A stretch of 14,059 bases of DNA from Bacteroidota bacterium (GTDB lineage Bacteria > Bacteroidota > Rhodothermia > Rhodothermales > UBA10348), in contig SMXK01000143.1 in the NCBI GenBank assembly GCA_004356265.1, positions 1 to 14,059 on the forward strand. The letters run 5' to 3'. This document shows positions 1 to 7,438 of the stretch, in pieces (positions within the stretch are counted from its first letter, which is position 1; each line of letters begins with the position of its first letter). The notes below the pieces were generated by a model that worked only from the letters and a program-made list of their open reading frames with translations, ran no database searches and was not told the DNA's origin. The position numbers and the translations under genes are program-made.

Positions 1-68
1 GCGATCAGACTATTTCGATTTACACCGGGACATACCATGAGGATTGCCTGGACCTGTCCCTTACCGCT

Positions 69-821
69 TCACGATTGTGACTGCCGCCGCAATAGAATTT
101 CTTCGGCATGATTTACAGCGCGGATATAAAACTCGGCGGTGAGGAATTCCTTTTCAGTGTCCGTAAGATCTCCCGACTTTCCGAGCAGGCGAATTCGATC
201 CATGCTCGCCTTGTGGAGTGTGATCGCAGCCGCCACAGAAATATTAAAACTCTGCACGAATCCGGTGGATGGAATCAATACGGTCTGGTCGGCGAGTGCC
301 AGCAGGTCTTTTGATGCTCCCGCAAGTTCGTTGCCGAAAACCACCGCTGTTTTCTGAGTAAAATCTACGTCTCCGAGTTCAGTTGTGGATTTATCCAGGT
401 GTGTCACAACGATGTGAAATCCATCTGCCTTCAATTTTGCCACACAGTCGATTGTTGTATCCCACAGGTGTACGTCCAGCCATTTTTGGGCGCCTTGTGT
501 CGTTCGAACGGAATGTTTATACCTTGCAACCCCTTTGATTACGTGGAAATCCTGGAATCCGAGGGCTTCTGCGGTCCGCATTACAGCACTTACGTTACCG
601 GTATTTACTATGCCCTCGACGACCGTCGCAATACTTCGAGTTCTACCTTCGACTACCTCTGCGATCCGCTGACATCGATCTTCGGAGAGGATCTCACCCA
701 ACACCTTGATTACGTAATCGGCCGACCACCCGTTTGGGAGACGCTCCAGCCGGTCTGGCCCACCCGCGTGTAACAAGATGCGCCTCATTTCCTCCGCCGG
801 TAAGTCGTCTCGGTTAGTCAC
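69..821 (-). CDS. trmH: tRNA (guanosine-2'-O)-methyltransferase, TrmH/SpoU family
   Basis: This is a SPOUT-class, SAM-dependent 2'-O-ribose methyltransferase, most likely making Gm18 in the tRNA D-loop, in the cytoplasm. All three SpoU motifs are visible in the 250 residues. Motif 1 is NVSAVMRTAEALGF at 76-89, with R82 matching the catalytic Arg41 of E. coli TrmH. Motif 2 is FGNELAGAS at 162-170. Motif 3 is IPSTGFVQSFNIS at 183-195, with Phe where Leu is usual. The similarity to E. coli TrmH also covers the segment around THLDKS, which favours TrmH over RlmB. About 40 extra N-terminal residues precede motif 1, as I recall for Bacteroidota homologues. The start is uncertain. The GTG used here has no ribosome site, while an ATG at 788 (residue 12) has GGAGG only 2 nt upstream. 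It is divergent from the SDR gene. Confidence 0.93.
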   Translation of the reverse strand: MTNRDDLPAEEMRRILLHAGGPDRLERLPNGWSADYVIKVLGEILSEDRCQRIAEVVEGRTRSIATVVEGIVNTGNVSAVMRTAEALGFQDFHVIKGVARYKHSVRTTQGAQKWLDVHLWDTTIDCVAKLKADGFHIVVTHLDKSTTELGDVDFTQKTAVVFGNELAGASKDLLALADQTVLIPSTGFVQSFNISVAAAITLHKASMDRIRLLGKSGDLTDTEKEFLTAEFYIRAVNHAEEILLRRQSQS

Positions 822-851
822 GGTCTTATTTTGAAGCCTGTTATTCCTATC

Positions 852-880
852 TTGACGCGAGAAATATAAGCGTTTATAAA
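852..880 (+). promoter_or_regulatory. Near-consensus sigma-70-type promoter for the SDR-led gene run
   Basis: TTGACG (852-857) and TATAAA (875-880) are separated by exactly 17 nt, matching TTGACA-17-TATAAT at five of six positions in each hexamer. It lies in the 69-bp divergent gap between trmH and the SDR gene and points at the latter. A start site 6-8 nt after the -10 hexamer would fall at about 886-888, only 3-5 nt before the ATG at 891. The transcript would then be leaderless or nearly so, and the weak AGCAGG at 881-886 would be largely lost from the message. No equally good promoter is visible for trmH on the other strand. Confidence 0.6.
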
Positions 881-890
881 AGCAGGATTT

Positions 891-1610
891 ATGGATCTCA
901 AAGGAAAGATTGTTGTCGTGACGGGTGCCACCAGCGGCCTCGGGCTTGCGTTTTCAGAAGCGCTTGTCGAAAAAGGATCGGTGGTCTATGGACTGGCGCG
1001 AAGACAAGATCGCCTGCGTGAAATCACTGGGGATCTGGGACCAACATTCAGAGGAATCCGATGTGATGTATCCAATGAGTCGGATGTCGAGAATGCGTTC
1101 ACGCAGATAATGTCAGAATCTGGCCAAGTGGATGTGCTGGTCAACAACGCCGGTCTCGGTCGTTTCGGAAAACTGGTGGATACCAGTACTGAGGATTGGG
1201 ATCTGCAGATGCAGACGAATTTAAGAGGAGTATTTTTGTGCTCGCGTGCAGCCGTCAAACCGATGACGATCCAGAACGAAAAAGTTGGTTTCGGAGGTCA
1301 CATTGTGAACATTTCTTCCGTCGCTGGTCTGGTTGGTAATCCATTGGTGAGCGCGTACAATGCCACGAAATTTGGACTTAAAGGCTTCAGCGAGGCACTC
1401 ATGAAAGAGCTTCGGAGCGACGGGATCAAGGTAACGTGTATGTATCCGGGGTCTATTGACACTGATTTTTTCACCGAAGCGGGTGCCGATATTGCAGCGA
1501 ATCCGATGACACCACAGGACATCACGTCCACGCTGGTCCACACCCTTGAGGCAGCAGATAATTATCTTATCTCAGAAATTGCCATGCGCCCACTCAGGCC
1601 TCGAGGCTAG
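891..1610 (+). CDS. SDR-family NAD(P)-dependent oxidoreductase
   Basis: This is a classical short-chain dehydrogenase/reductase of 239 residues, a soluble Rossmann-fold enzyme that interconverts a carbonyl and an alcohol; the substrate is unknown. The cofactor motif TGATSGLG is at 11-18. The Arg pair at 37-38, after the second strand, suggests a preference for NADPH. D59-V60 sits in the adenine-contact position and NNAG is at 85-88. The full catalytic tetrad is present: N110, S143, Y156 and K160 (YNATK). PGSIDTDF at 186-193 is the usual post-catalytic loop. It is the first gene of a same-strand run: TRAP binding protein 31 bp downstream, then LOG and esterase genes. A near-consensus promoter lies immediately upstream. 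A role in metabolising the TRAP substrate is possible but is only inferred from position. Confidence 0.92.
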   Translation: MDLKGKIVVVTGATSGLGLAFSEALVEKGSVVYGLARRQDRLREITGDLGPTFRGIRCDVSNESDVENAFTQIMSESGQVDVLVNNAGLGRFGKLVDTSTEDWDLQMQTNLRGVFLCSRAAVKPMTIQNEKVGFGGHIVNISSVAGLVGNPLVSAYNATKFGLKGFSEALMKELRSDGIKVTCMYPGSIDTDFFTEAGADIAANPMTPQDITSTLVHTLEAADNYLISEIAMRPLRPRG

Positions 1611-1641
1611 TAGTCGCAGCTAACCCCAATTTACCAATCGA

Positions 1642-2766
1642 ATGAAACGACGCGAATTTGTACGGAAGGCCACGCTCGGAGCGGTTGCCGGATCTGCGCT
1701 CACAACATCGACCCTTGCTGGGTGTGGTGCCTCGCCCGACCAGGGTGGTGCTGCAGCCGTTCAGACCAGGCCTCGTGTTCGGTGGCAATTGATCTCCAGT
1801 TTCCCCAGATCCCTTGACACCATTTTTGGCGCTGCAGAAGTGTTGTCCGAACGTGTGTCGGAGTTGACAGACGGCCGCTTCACGATCCGGGTATTCCCGG
1901 CGGGTGAACTCGTTCCTTATAACCAGGTCCTGGATTCCGTACAGAAAGGAACCGTGGCGATTGGTCATTCGGCCAGTTATTATTTCATCGGATCCAATCC
2001 GGCGCTCGCCTTCGACTGCACGGTACCATTCGGACTCACAGTGCGCCAATACAACGCGTGGATGTATCATGGAAACGGGCTGGCACTTACCCGCGAGTTA
2101 TTCGCTGATTTTAATGTGCTGAACTTCCCGGGCGGAAATACGGGCACCCAGATGGGAGGCTGGTTCAGGGATGAAATCAGTGAGCTCGGTGATTTGAACG
2201 GCATCAAGATGCGAATCCCGGGCCTTGGTGGAAAAGTCATGGACCAGATGGGCGTAAACGTTCAAGTTCTGGCGGCCGGCGAAATATATACCGCGCTCGA
2301 ACGAGGCGCCCTCGATGCCACGGAATGGTCCGGGCCGTACGACGACCAGCGTCTCGGCTTTCACAAAGTGGCCCGGAATTATTATTACCCGGGCTGGTGG
2401 GAGCCGGCGCCCGGATTGAGCTTCTATATCAATCGGGATGAGTGGGCCAAATTGCCCGCGGACTATCAGGCAGCGCTGGCCTCTTCGGCGGCCGAGGCAA
2501 ATATTGATATGTTGGCAGAATACGATAAGAAAAATCCTGCGGCCCTCGAATCACTGCTGGCGGATGGCGTAAATCTACGGCCGTTTCCACAGGATGTAAT
2601 GCTTGAGGCGGAACGAATTTCAAAAGATATGATGTCTGCTTCGGCCGCAGCCGATCCCGCGTACCGCAAAATCTACGAAGACTATATCGGGTGGCAGAAA
2701 CAATCGAATCGATGGATGCGAACGGCTGAACATACGTATGCCTCGTTTGCATTCAGAGAAAAATAA
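1642..2766 (+). CDS. TRAP transporter substrate-binding lipoprotein (DctP family, TakP-like)
   Basis: This is the extracytoplasmic solute receptor of a tripartite ATP-independent transporter, 374 residues. The N-terminus combines a Tat-like motif (KRREFVRK, 2-9), a hydrophobic stretch and a lipobox LAGC (25-28), so it is probably exported folded and lipid-anchored at C28. The body resembles Rhodobacter sphaeroides TakP, which binds 2-oxoacids such as pyruvate with a sodium ion, and the related Thermus lactate receptor. The TakP ligand residues, as I recall them, are all retained: Gln in GTQMGGWFR (Q170), Arg in KMRIPG (R191) and Glu-Trp in DATEWSGP (E228, W229). YYYPGWWE (247-254) is another subfamily hallmark. 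Predicted ligand: a small 2-oxo- or 2-hydroxy-acid. The membrane subunits are not beside it but convergent at 4085-5946. There is no clear ribosome site upstream of the ATG. Confidence 0.93.
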   Translation: MKRREFVRKATLGAVAGSALTTSTLAGCGASPDQGGAAAVQTRPRVRWQLISSFPRSLDTIFGAAEVLSERVSELTDGRFTIRVFPAGELVPYNQVLDSVQKGTVAIGHSASYYFIGSNPALAFDCTVPFGLTVRQYNAWMYHGNGLALTRELFADFNVLNFPGGNTGTQMGGWFRDEISELGDLNGIKMRIPGLGGKVMDQMGVNVQVLAAGEIYTALERGALDATEWSGPYDDQRLGFHKVARNYYYPGWWEPAPGLSFYINRDEWAKLPADYQAALASSAAEANIDMLAEYDKKNPAALESLLADGVNLRPFPQDVMLEAERISKDMMSASAAADPAYRKIYEDYIGWQKQSNRWMRTAEHTYASFAFREK

Positions 2767-2778
2767 ATTGCACCACCC

Positions 2779-3342
2779 ATGACCCGGATTGCCGTTTACT
2801 GCGCGTCTGCGAATACGATCGACGCGGTCTATCGTAACGCCGCTCGTGAACTCGGCATCATGATGGCCAGCAATAATATAGGACTTGTTTTTGGAGGCGG
2901 AAATGTCGGCCTCATGGGCGAGATCGCGCGTGCCATTCATGAGGGAAAGGGTCACGTTACCGGCGTCATCCCCGAACGGTTAAAAAGCGTAGAGGGCGCG
3001 GCCTATAATGTTGCTGACAAGTTGATTGTAACCGAATCCATGAGCGATCGAAAGTCCATAATCTGGCGTACATCGGACGCCTGTATCGCCCTCGCCGGCG
3101 GAATTGGAACGCTTGAAGAATTTCTGGAAATCATCACGCTTAAAAAACTCGGGTTTCACGACCGGCCCGTAGCGCTGGTAAATACAAACGGGCTGTACGA
3201 CCCGTTACTCGAGCAGTTTGCCCGGTGTGATGCCGAAAGATTTTCTTCTACTCCGACTGATTCATTGTTCGACGTTGTGGACCAGCCTGGCGATCTGGCA
3301 ACCACTCCCTCTTTCGCGCGCTTTTTCAGCGTGTCCGATTAA
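2779..3342 (+). CDS. LOG-family (TIGR00730) nucleotide 5'-monophosphate phosphoribohydrolase
   Basis: This is a Rossmann-fold protein of the LOG ('lonely guy') family, 187 residues, close to the usual size. Characterised members split nucleoside 5'-monophosphates, including cytokinin nucleotides, into base and ribose 5-phosphate; in bacteria the role is probably nucleotide recycling. GGGNVGLMG (39-47) is the phosphate-binding loop. The two signature motifs are present in variant form. MSDRK (88-92) replaces MHxRK, keeping the catalytic Arg (R91). AGGIGTLEE (106-114) replaces PGGxGTxxE, with Ala in place of Pro but both Glu residues kept. The following LGFHDRPVALVN segment is typical. It starts 12 bp after the TRAP receptor gene and ends 21 bp before the esterase gene, so it is probably co-transcribed with both. 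No SD is visible. Confidence 0.9.
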   Translation: MTRIAVYCASANTIDAVYRNAARELGIMMASNNIGLVFGGGNVGLMGEIARAIHEGKGHVTGVIPERLKSVEGAAYNVADKLIVTESMSDRKSIIWRTSDACIALAGGIGTLEEFLEIITLKKLGFHDRPVALVNTNGLYDPLLEQFARCDAERFSSTPTDSLFDVVDQPGDLATTPSFARFFSVSD

Positions 3343-3363
3343 CCGGGCCCGGGTCCCGAAACG

Positions 3364-4068
3364 ATGTCCGGATTTTCCTTCCAGGAAACCAAGCTGACCG
3401 TCTCCCGATCGGCGCGAATGGTATCTTCAGCCCCGTTAACGGATCCGGTCCAGACGGTGTGGATAGTCTTGCATGGATATGCGCAGCTGGCGGCCGATTT
3501 CCTTTCCGAGTTCGAGCCTGTCGCCCGACCAGGTGTTTTATTCGTTGCCCCGGAAGGCCTGTCCCGTTTTTATCGGCGGCCACGCAACACCCACATCGGC
3601 GCGTCCTGGATGACAGCCGAGGCGCGTGATGATGAAATCACTGATTATCTTGCGTACCTCAACAAGGTATATGACCTGATTGTTGAAAAGCAGCGGCGAC
3701 GCCCGAAATTCGTGGGTGTACTTGGATTTTCCCAAGGCTGTTCGACGGCCTCAAGGTGGGTAGAGTCTATCCACAATACGCGCGTTGAACCGATCGATTC
3801 TGTTTCGAGGACGATCGACCGTATGGTCTTGTGGGGTGGTACACCGGCGGTTGAACTCAGATCCTCATCTTATCAGAACGATATTGCTCCCTGCCGGGTG
3901 GACTGGGTAACCGGGACTACCGATAGATTCACGCCACCTGAAAAGTTAACCGAGCTTCATCCGGAAATGGATACCGTCAACAATCCAATTCAGATGACCA
4001 TTTTTGAAGGCAAACACGAGATTGACACGAATGTGCTAAATCAGATCTTGTACAAGAAGCTCAATTAG
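3364..4068 (+). CDS. Alpha/beta-hydrolase, predicted carboxylesterase/phospholipase family
   Basis: This is a cytosolic serine hydrolase of the Abhydrolase_2 (YpfH-like) carboxylesterase type, 234 residues, with no signal peptide. The triad is readable: nucleophile S123 in GFSQG (121-125), D187 in TGTTDRFTP, and H218 in EGKHEID. HGY at 37-39 is the oxyanion-hole segment. APEGLSRFY (62-70) and ASWMTAEARDDEI (80-92) are typical of this subgroup. The natural substrate is unknown; a small ester or acyl compound is likely. It is the last gene of the plus-strand run and starts 21 bp after the LOG gene, a gap holding the GC-rich palindrome CCGGGCCCGG (3343-3352). Its stop codon forms the left end of a hairpin shared with the convergent TRAP large permease gene. 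Confidence 0.88.
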   Translation: MSGFSFQETKLTVSRSARMVSSAPLTDPVQTVWIVLHGYAQLAADFLSEFEPVARPGVLFVAPEGLSRFYRRPRNTHIGASWMTAEARDDEITDYLAYLNKVYDLIVEKQRRRPKFVGVLGFSQGCSTASRWVESIHNTRVEPIDSVSRTIDRMVLWGGTPAVELRSSSYQNDIAPCRVDWVTGTTDRFTPPEKLTELHPEMDTVNNPIQMTIFEGKHEIDTNVLNQILYKKLN

Positions 4069-4087
4069 GGTCTGTTAACAGGCCCTA
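4066..4087. terminator. Hairpin between convergent genes, containing both stop codons
   Basis: An inverted repeat with 9-nt arms (4066-4074 TAGGGTCTG and 4079-4087 CAGGCCCTA, one G-T wobble) surrounds a TTAA loop. The left arm begins with the TAG of the esterase gene. The right arm ends with the complement of the TAG of the convergent TRAP permease gene. The hairpin therefore fills the whole 16-bp intergenic gap plus both stop codons. Neither strand has a U-tract after it, so intrinsic termination is not assured. A bidirectional terminator or a 3'-end stabilising stem are both plausible. Confidence 0.5.
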
Positions 4088-5401
4088 GTAAGACCAGGAT
4101 ACAAGTTCGGGAAACAGAATGATCAGGAGCAATCCGATCATTTGAATGATGATGAAAGGAACCACACCGCGATAAATCGCTGATGTCGGAATGGACTCGG
4201 GCACCACCCCCCGCAAATAAAAAAGGGCAAAACCGAATGGTGGTGTGAGAAACGACATCTGCAGATTCATCCCGATCATCACCCCGAACCAGACAAGGTC
4301 GATTCCCAGGGCCGCCGCCGCCGGTACCAGAAGCGGAATAATGATGAACGCGATCTCGAAGAAGTCAATAAAGAAACCCAGTATAAAAATGGTCAGATTG
4401 GCTACTACAAGTAATCCGACGACACCACCCGGCAAATTAGTCAAAAGCCCTTCGATCCATAAATCACCGCTCAGGCCTCGGAAAACAAGTGCAAACGCTG
4501 TGGACCCGATAAGCAGCAACATAACCATGGACGTAAGCCTCATCGTCTCATCCATCGTTTTCTTGAGTGCCTCAAGAGTCAGGCGCCCATTTACGGCTGC
4601 GAGCAGAATTGCACCGAGTGCGCCTAACGCTCCTGCTTCCGTCGGGGTAGCGATACCTGCAAAGATGCTTCCAAGTACCAATAAAATGAGCAGCAGCGGA
4701 GGCATCATTACAAAAATGACTCTCTTCAACAAATCGACTCTGGTTAACGATCGAGCTTCAATTGGAAGAGCGGGTGCCCTCTCGGGCTGAAAATATGCTA
4801 CTCCTGCCGCGTAAATAGCGTACATCACCGCGAGCGCTATACCGGGTACAAGTGCACCGATAAATAAATCACCTACCGGAATTCCCATCTGGTCGGCAAG
4901 CACAACAAGTACGATGCTGGGTGGGATAATCTGGCCGAGCGTTCCGGAGGCGGCGATAATACCGGTCGAAAATGATTCGTCATAGCCGTACCGCATCATC
5001 ACCGGAAGCGAAATCATGCCCATCGCCACAACCGATGCGCCCACAACCCCCGTCGCGGCCGCGAGTAACGCGCCTACAAATACCACAGCAATCGCCAATC
5101 CACCGCGCAACGGTCCAAACAATTGCCCCACCGTCGTCAAGAGATCCTCGGCCAACCGCGATCTGGACAACATTGTGCCCATGAATATGAAAAACGGGAT
5201 GGCCAGCAGCACCATATTGGCCATGATCCCGAACGTCCGGTCTGGCATCGCCAGCATAAATGACCAGTCAAAAATGCCGGCCTCAACGCCTATGAATGCG
5301 AATAATATGGCTGTTCCGGCAATCGCAAACGCCACCGGAAATCCGGAAAAAATCAGAATCAATGCTGCCGCGAACATGAGCGGCCCCAGCCAGTCCTCCA
5401 C
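4085..5401 (-). CDS. TRAP transporter large permease subunit (DctM family)
   Basis: This is the large membrane subunit of a TRAP transporter, which carries the sodium-coupled transport step in the inner membrane; 438 residues, the usual length. The protein is hydrophobic almost throughout, with about 12 membrane segments. Family-typical stretches are FMGTMLSRSRLAEDLL (73-88), GASVVAMGMISLPVM (121-135), GYDESFSTGIIAASGTLGQ (139-157) and IIPPSIVLVVLAD (158-170). It also has the late PPFGFALFYLRGV segment. Translation starts at a GTG that shares one base with the stop of the small subunit (TAGTG). GGAGGG at 5411-5416 lies 9 nt before the start, one of the few strong ribosome sites in the window. 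The probable partner receptor is the TakP-like lipoprotein at 1642-2766, on the opposite strand. The substrate follows the receptor: probably a 2-oxo- or hydroxy-acid. Confidence 0.95.
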   Translation of the reverse strand: MEDWLGPLMFAAALILIFSGFPVAFAIAGTAILFAFIGVEAGIFDWSFMLAMPDRTFGIMANMVLLAIPFFIFMGTMLSRSRLAEDLLTTVGQLFGPLRGGLAIAVVFVGALLAAATGVVGASVVAMGMISLPVMMRYGYDESFSTGIIAASGTLGQIIPPSIVLVVLADQMGIPVGDLFIGALVPGIALAVMYAIYAAGVAYFQPERAPALPIEARSLTRVDLLKRVIFVMMPPLLLILLVLGSIFAGIATPTEAGALGALGAILLAAVNGRLTLEALKKTMDETMRLTSMVMLLLIGSTAFALVFRGLSGDLWIEGLLTNLPGGVVGLLVVANLTIFILGFFIDFFEIAFIIIPLLVPAAAALGIDLVWFGVMIGMNLQMSFLTPPFGFALFYLRGVVPESIPTSAIYRGVVPFIIIQMIGLLLIILFPELVSWSY

Positions 5402-5946
5402 TACGCAGCGCCCTCCTGTTCGTCGGGTTCAACTCCGACAAGCACAGAAACCTGGCGTATCGCCATAGACAACCCCTGTACAAGCAGGAGTAAAAAACCG
5501 ATGGGTACGATCGTTTTTATCGGGTATCGAGGTAATCCGCCCGGATCGGGTGACATCTCCATAACCGACCACGAATTCACAACGGCTGGCCACGAGGCCC
5601 AAATCATCAGGACGCAAAACGGAACCAGGAAAAGAATGACGCCGGCCAGATCAATTATCGCCCGTCCCCGTTTATTCAGGCGCGAATAAAATATATCAAC
5701 TCTGACGTGGGCATCGTGTTTAAGCGTGTATGCGGCCGCGAGAAGGAATAACACTGAGAATAAGTACCATTGCAGTTCCAGCCACGTGTTTGAACTCAAT
5801 CCCCATCCGGTATATTTATCCAGATACCTGAAAACGGCATTCAGTGCCCCGACTAACACCATCCCCAACGTCAACCAGAGAAGCCCCCGCCCTAATCGCT
5901 CGTTAAAGCGATCGATCGCATCGGCGAGTCGCAAGAGTCGGTTCAT
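5401..5946 (-). CDS. TRAP transporter small permease subunit (DctQ family)
   Basis: This is the small membrane subunit of a TRAP transporter, 181 residues with four predicted membrane helices, at about 22-42, 59-76, 97-117 and 144-163. Typical DctQ features are NAVFRYL (36-42), WLELQWYLFSVLFLLAAAYTL (55-75, an aromatic-rich second helix), HDAHVRVDIF (77-86) and SPDPGGLPRYPIKTIVPIGF (132-151). The acidic tail (DEQEG) lies in the cytoplasm. It overlaps the large permease gene by one nucleotide, so the two are translationally coupled. Upstream on the same strand lies rarA, 88 bp away. That gap may hold a separate promoter, but none is convincing, and read-through from the repair genes is possible. 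Confidence 0.93.
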   Translation of the reverse strand: MNRLLRLADAIDRFNERLGRGLLWLTLGMVLVGALNAVFRYLDKYTGWGLSSNTWLELQWYLFSVLFLLAAAYTLKHDAHVRVDIFYSRLNKRGRAIIDLAGVILFLVPFCVLMIWASWPAVVNSWSVMEMSPDPGGLPRYPIKTIVPIGFLLLLVQGLSMAIRQVSVLVGVEPDEQEGAA

Positions 5947-6034
5947 TCGGAATTGAAGTGGTGCTGGAGGACAGGAGATACTTACAACGTTCAGAATTTA
6001 CGTGGATTAAGTCGCAGAAACCAATCGACAGAAG

Positions 6035-7438
6035 CTAACTTTCGTAGTCGCCCGTTTTGTCACCGACGTCGTCTTCTGCATAACGCGCCACTCGTTTCTG
6101 CAGGCTCTCTTTTTCATCGCGGGATCTAAAATATTCGAGTCGTTCGGCAATGGTCTTCTCAAATCCAAGGCCGGAGGGCTCGTAGAAATAGACGCCTTGC
6201 ATATCATCGGGCAGATATTGCTGCGGAACGTAGTGGGCCCGATAGGCATGCGGATACTGATAATTTTCTCCGTGACCCAGACCCTTAGCATCCCTGTTTG
6301 CATCCTTGAGATGATTCGGGATCTCCCCTGATTGCTCTTTCTCGACGTATCGGAGGGCGTCAAAAAACGTATATGTGGAATTACTCTTGGGAGCAGTTGC
6401 GAGGTACAAACAGCATTCCGATAAGATAAATCGGCCTTCTGGCATACCCACATAGTCAAACGCCTGAGAAGCCGATACAGCCATTTGGAGTGCCCGGGGA
6501 TCGGCAAGTCCGATATCTTCGGCAGCAAAAATCAACATCCTCCGAAAGATGAAACGGGGGTCTTCGCCGGCGTACACCATCCGGGCCATCCAATACAAGG
6601 CCGCATCAGGATCCGAACCCCGGAGGCTCTTGATGAAGGCGCTGATCGTGTCATAATGGGCATCGCCTTCCCGGTCGTATAAAACCGCCCGTTTCTGGAT
6701 ACTCTCTTCCGCGATCTGAAGGGTTATATGCCGGGTTGCGTCGGTATTTTCAGACTCGGGCGTCGTTTCAACGGCGAGTTCGAGTGCGTTCAGCAGCGAC
6801 CTGGCGTCGCCGTTCGATGTGTGTACCAGATGATCCAGCGCATTTTTATCAACGGATACGTTCAGTTTTCCGAAACCACGCTCGGTATTGGCAAGGGCCT
6901 GCTCGGCGACCGCCAGCAGATCACTTTCCGTCAGAGACTTCAACTCAAATACGCGAGACCGACTCACGAGTGCTTTTATCACCTCGAAATAGGGGTTTTC
7001 GGTCGTGGCCCCGATGAGCGTAACGGTTCCGTTTTCCACGTGTGGTAAAAGTGCATCCTGCTGGGCTTTGTTAAACCGATGCACCTCGTCGATGAACAGG
7101 ATGGTCCGCTGCCCGTGATGTTTGAGTCGATCTGTCGCCTCAGCGATAGCACCCCGAATATCCTTCACTCCCGACAACACCGCGTTGAGCGTCACGAAAT
7201 GCGCCTTTGTCGTGTTGGCAATAATTCGGGCGAGCGTGGTTTTCCCGGTACCCGGGGGGCCGAAGAGTAATATCGACGACAACCGATCAGCCTCGATGGC
7301 TCGCCTTAGCAAACGACCAGAACCAAGAATGTGGCTTTGCCCGACGTATTCATCAAGCGTTCGGGGGCGCATCCTGTCCGCAAGTGGCGCCCGCTCAAAG
7401 CGAAGTTTGTCAGCAGCCGTATCGAAAAGGTCACTCAT
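6035..7438 (-). CDS. rarA: Replication-associated recombination protein A (RarA/MgsA), AAA+ ATPase
   Basis: This is a clamp-loader-like AAA+ ATPase related to yeast Mgs1 and human WRNIP1, which acts at stalled replication forks. From the ATG at 7438 it has 467 residues; E. coli RarA has about 447. Motifs: RPRTLDEYVGQSH (24-36), Walker A GPPGTGKT (60-67), Walker B ILFIDEVHRFNKAQQDALLP with its acidic pair at 117-118, sensor 1 GATTENP (143-149) and arginine-finger SRSR (159-162). The C-terminal tetramerisation region contains YMARMVYAGEDPRFIFRR-type sequence, with tryptophan before the Met. The 27-residue tail is charged. A TTG nine bases further upstream would also open this frame, but the ATG gives the common MSDLF start and an 8-nt overlap (ATGAGTGA) with the upstream glycosylase gene. 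The two are therefore probably translated together as a DNA-repair pair. Confidence 0.95.
   Translation of the reverse strand: MSDLFDTAADKLRFERAPLADRMRPRTLDEYVGQSHILGSGRLLRRAIEADRLSSILLFGPPGTGKTTLARIIANTTKAHFVTLNAVLSGVKDIRGAIAEATDRLKHHGQRTILFIDEVHRFNKAQQDALLPHVENGTVTLIGATTENPYFEVIKALVSRSRVFELKSLTESDLLAVAEQALANTERGFGKLNVSVDKNALDHLVHTSNGDARSLLNALELAVETTPESENTDATRHITLQIAEESIQKRAVLYDREGDAHYDTISAFIKSLRGSDPDAALYWMARMVYAGEDPRFIFRRMLIFAAEDIGLADPRALQMAVSASQAFDYVGMPEGRFILSECCLYLATAPKSNSTYTFFDALRYVEKEQSGEIPNHLKDANRDAKGLGHGENYQYPHAYRAHYVPQQYLPDDMQGVYFYEPSGLGFEKTIAERLEYFRSRDEKESLQKRVARYAEDDVGDKTGDYES

Noticed and set aside
1..80. Possible 3' end of a plus-strand gene entering from the left: one frame reads 25 residues to a TGA at 78-80, another 12 residues to a TGA at 38-40.
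   Set aside because: Both frames look equally plausible and are too short to identify. The TCAC-GATT-GTGA stem at 69-80 is only 4 bp and is partly forced by opposing TGA stops.
399..773. 124-residue open frame on the plus strand.
   Set aside because: It lies wholly antisense to trmH, whose motifs are unambiguous. Cys-rich, low-logic sequence with no family resemblance.
1594..2070. 158-residue minus-strand frame.
   Set aside because: It is antisense to the TRAP receptor gene, which has a clear signal peptide and binding residues.
3343..3352. Perfect GC palindrome CCGGGCCCGG in the gap between the LOG and esterase genes.
   Set aside because: It has no loop, no U-tract and lies within a same-strand run, so neither a terminator nor an operator can be supported.
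4245..5468. Long plus-strand frames of 181 and 150 residues rich in Pro, Ser, Thr and Asn.
   Set aside because: They are antisense to the TRAP permease genes; the composition is what the complement of hydrophobic membrane-protein codons produces.
5947..6034. Search for a promoter in the 88-bp gap between rarA and the TRAP small permease gene.
   Set aside because: No -35/-10 pair with reasonable spacing and match was found on the minus strand.
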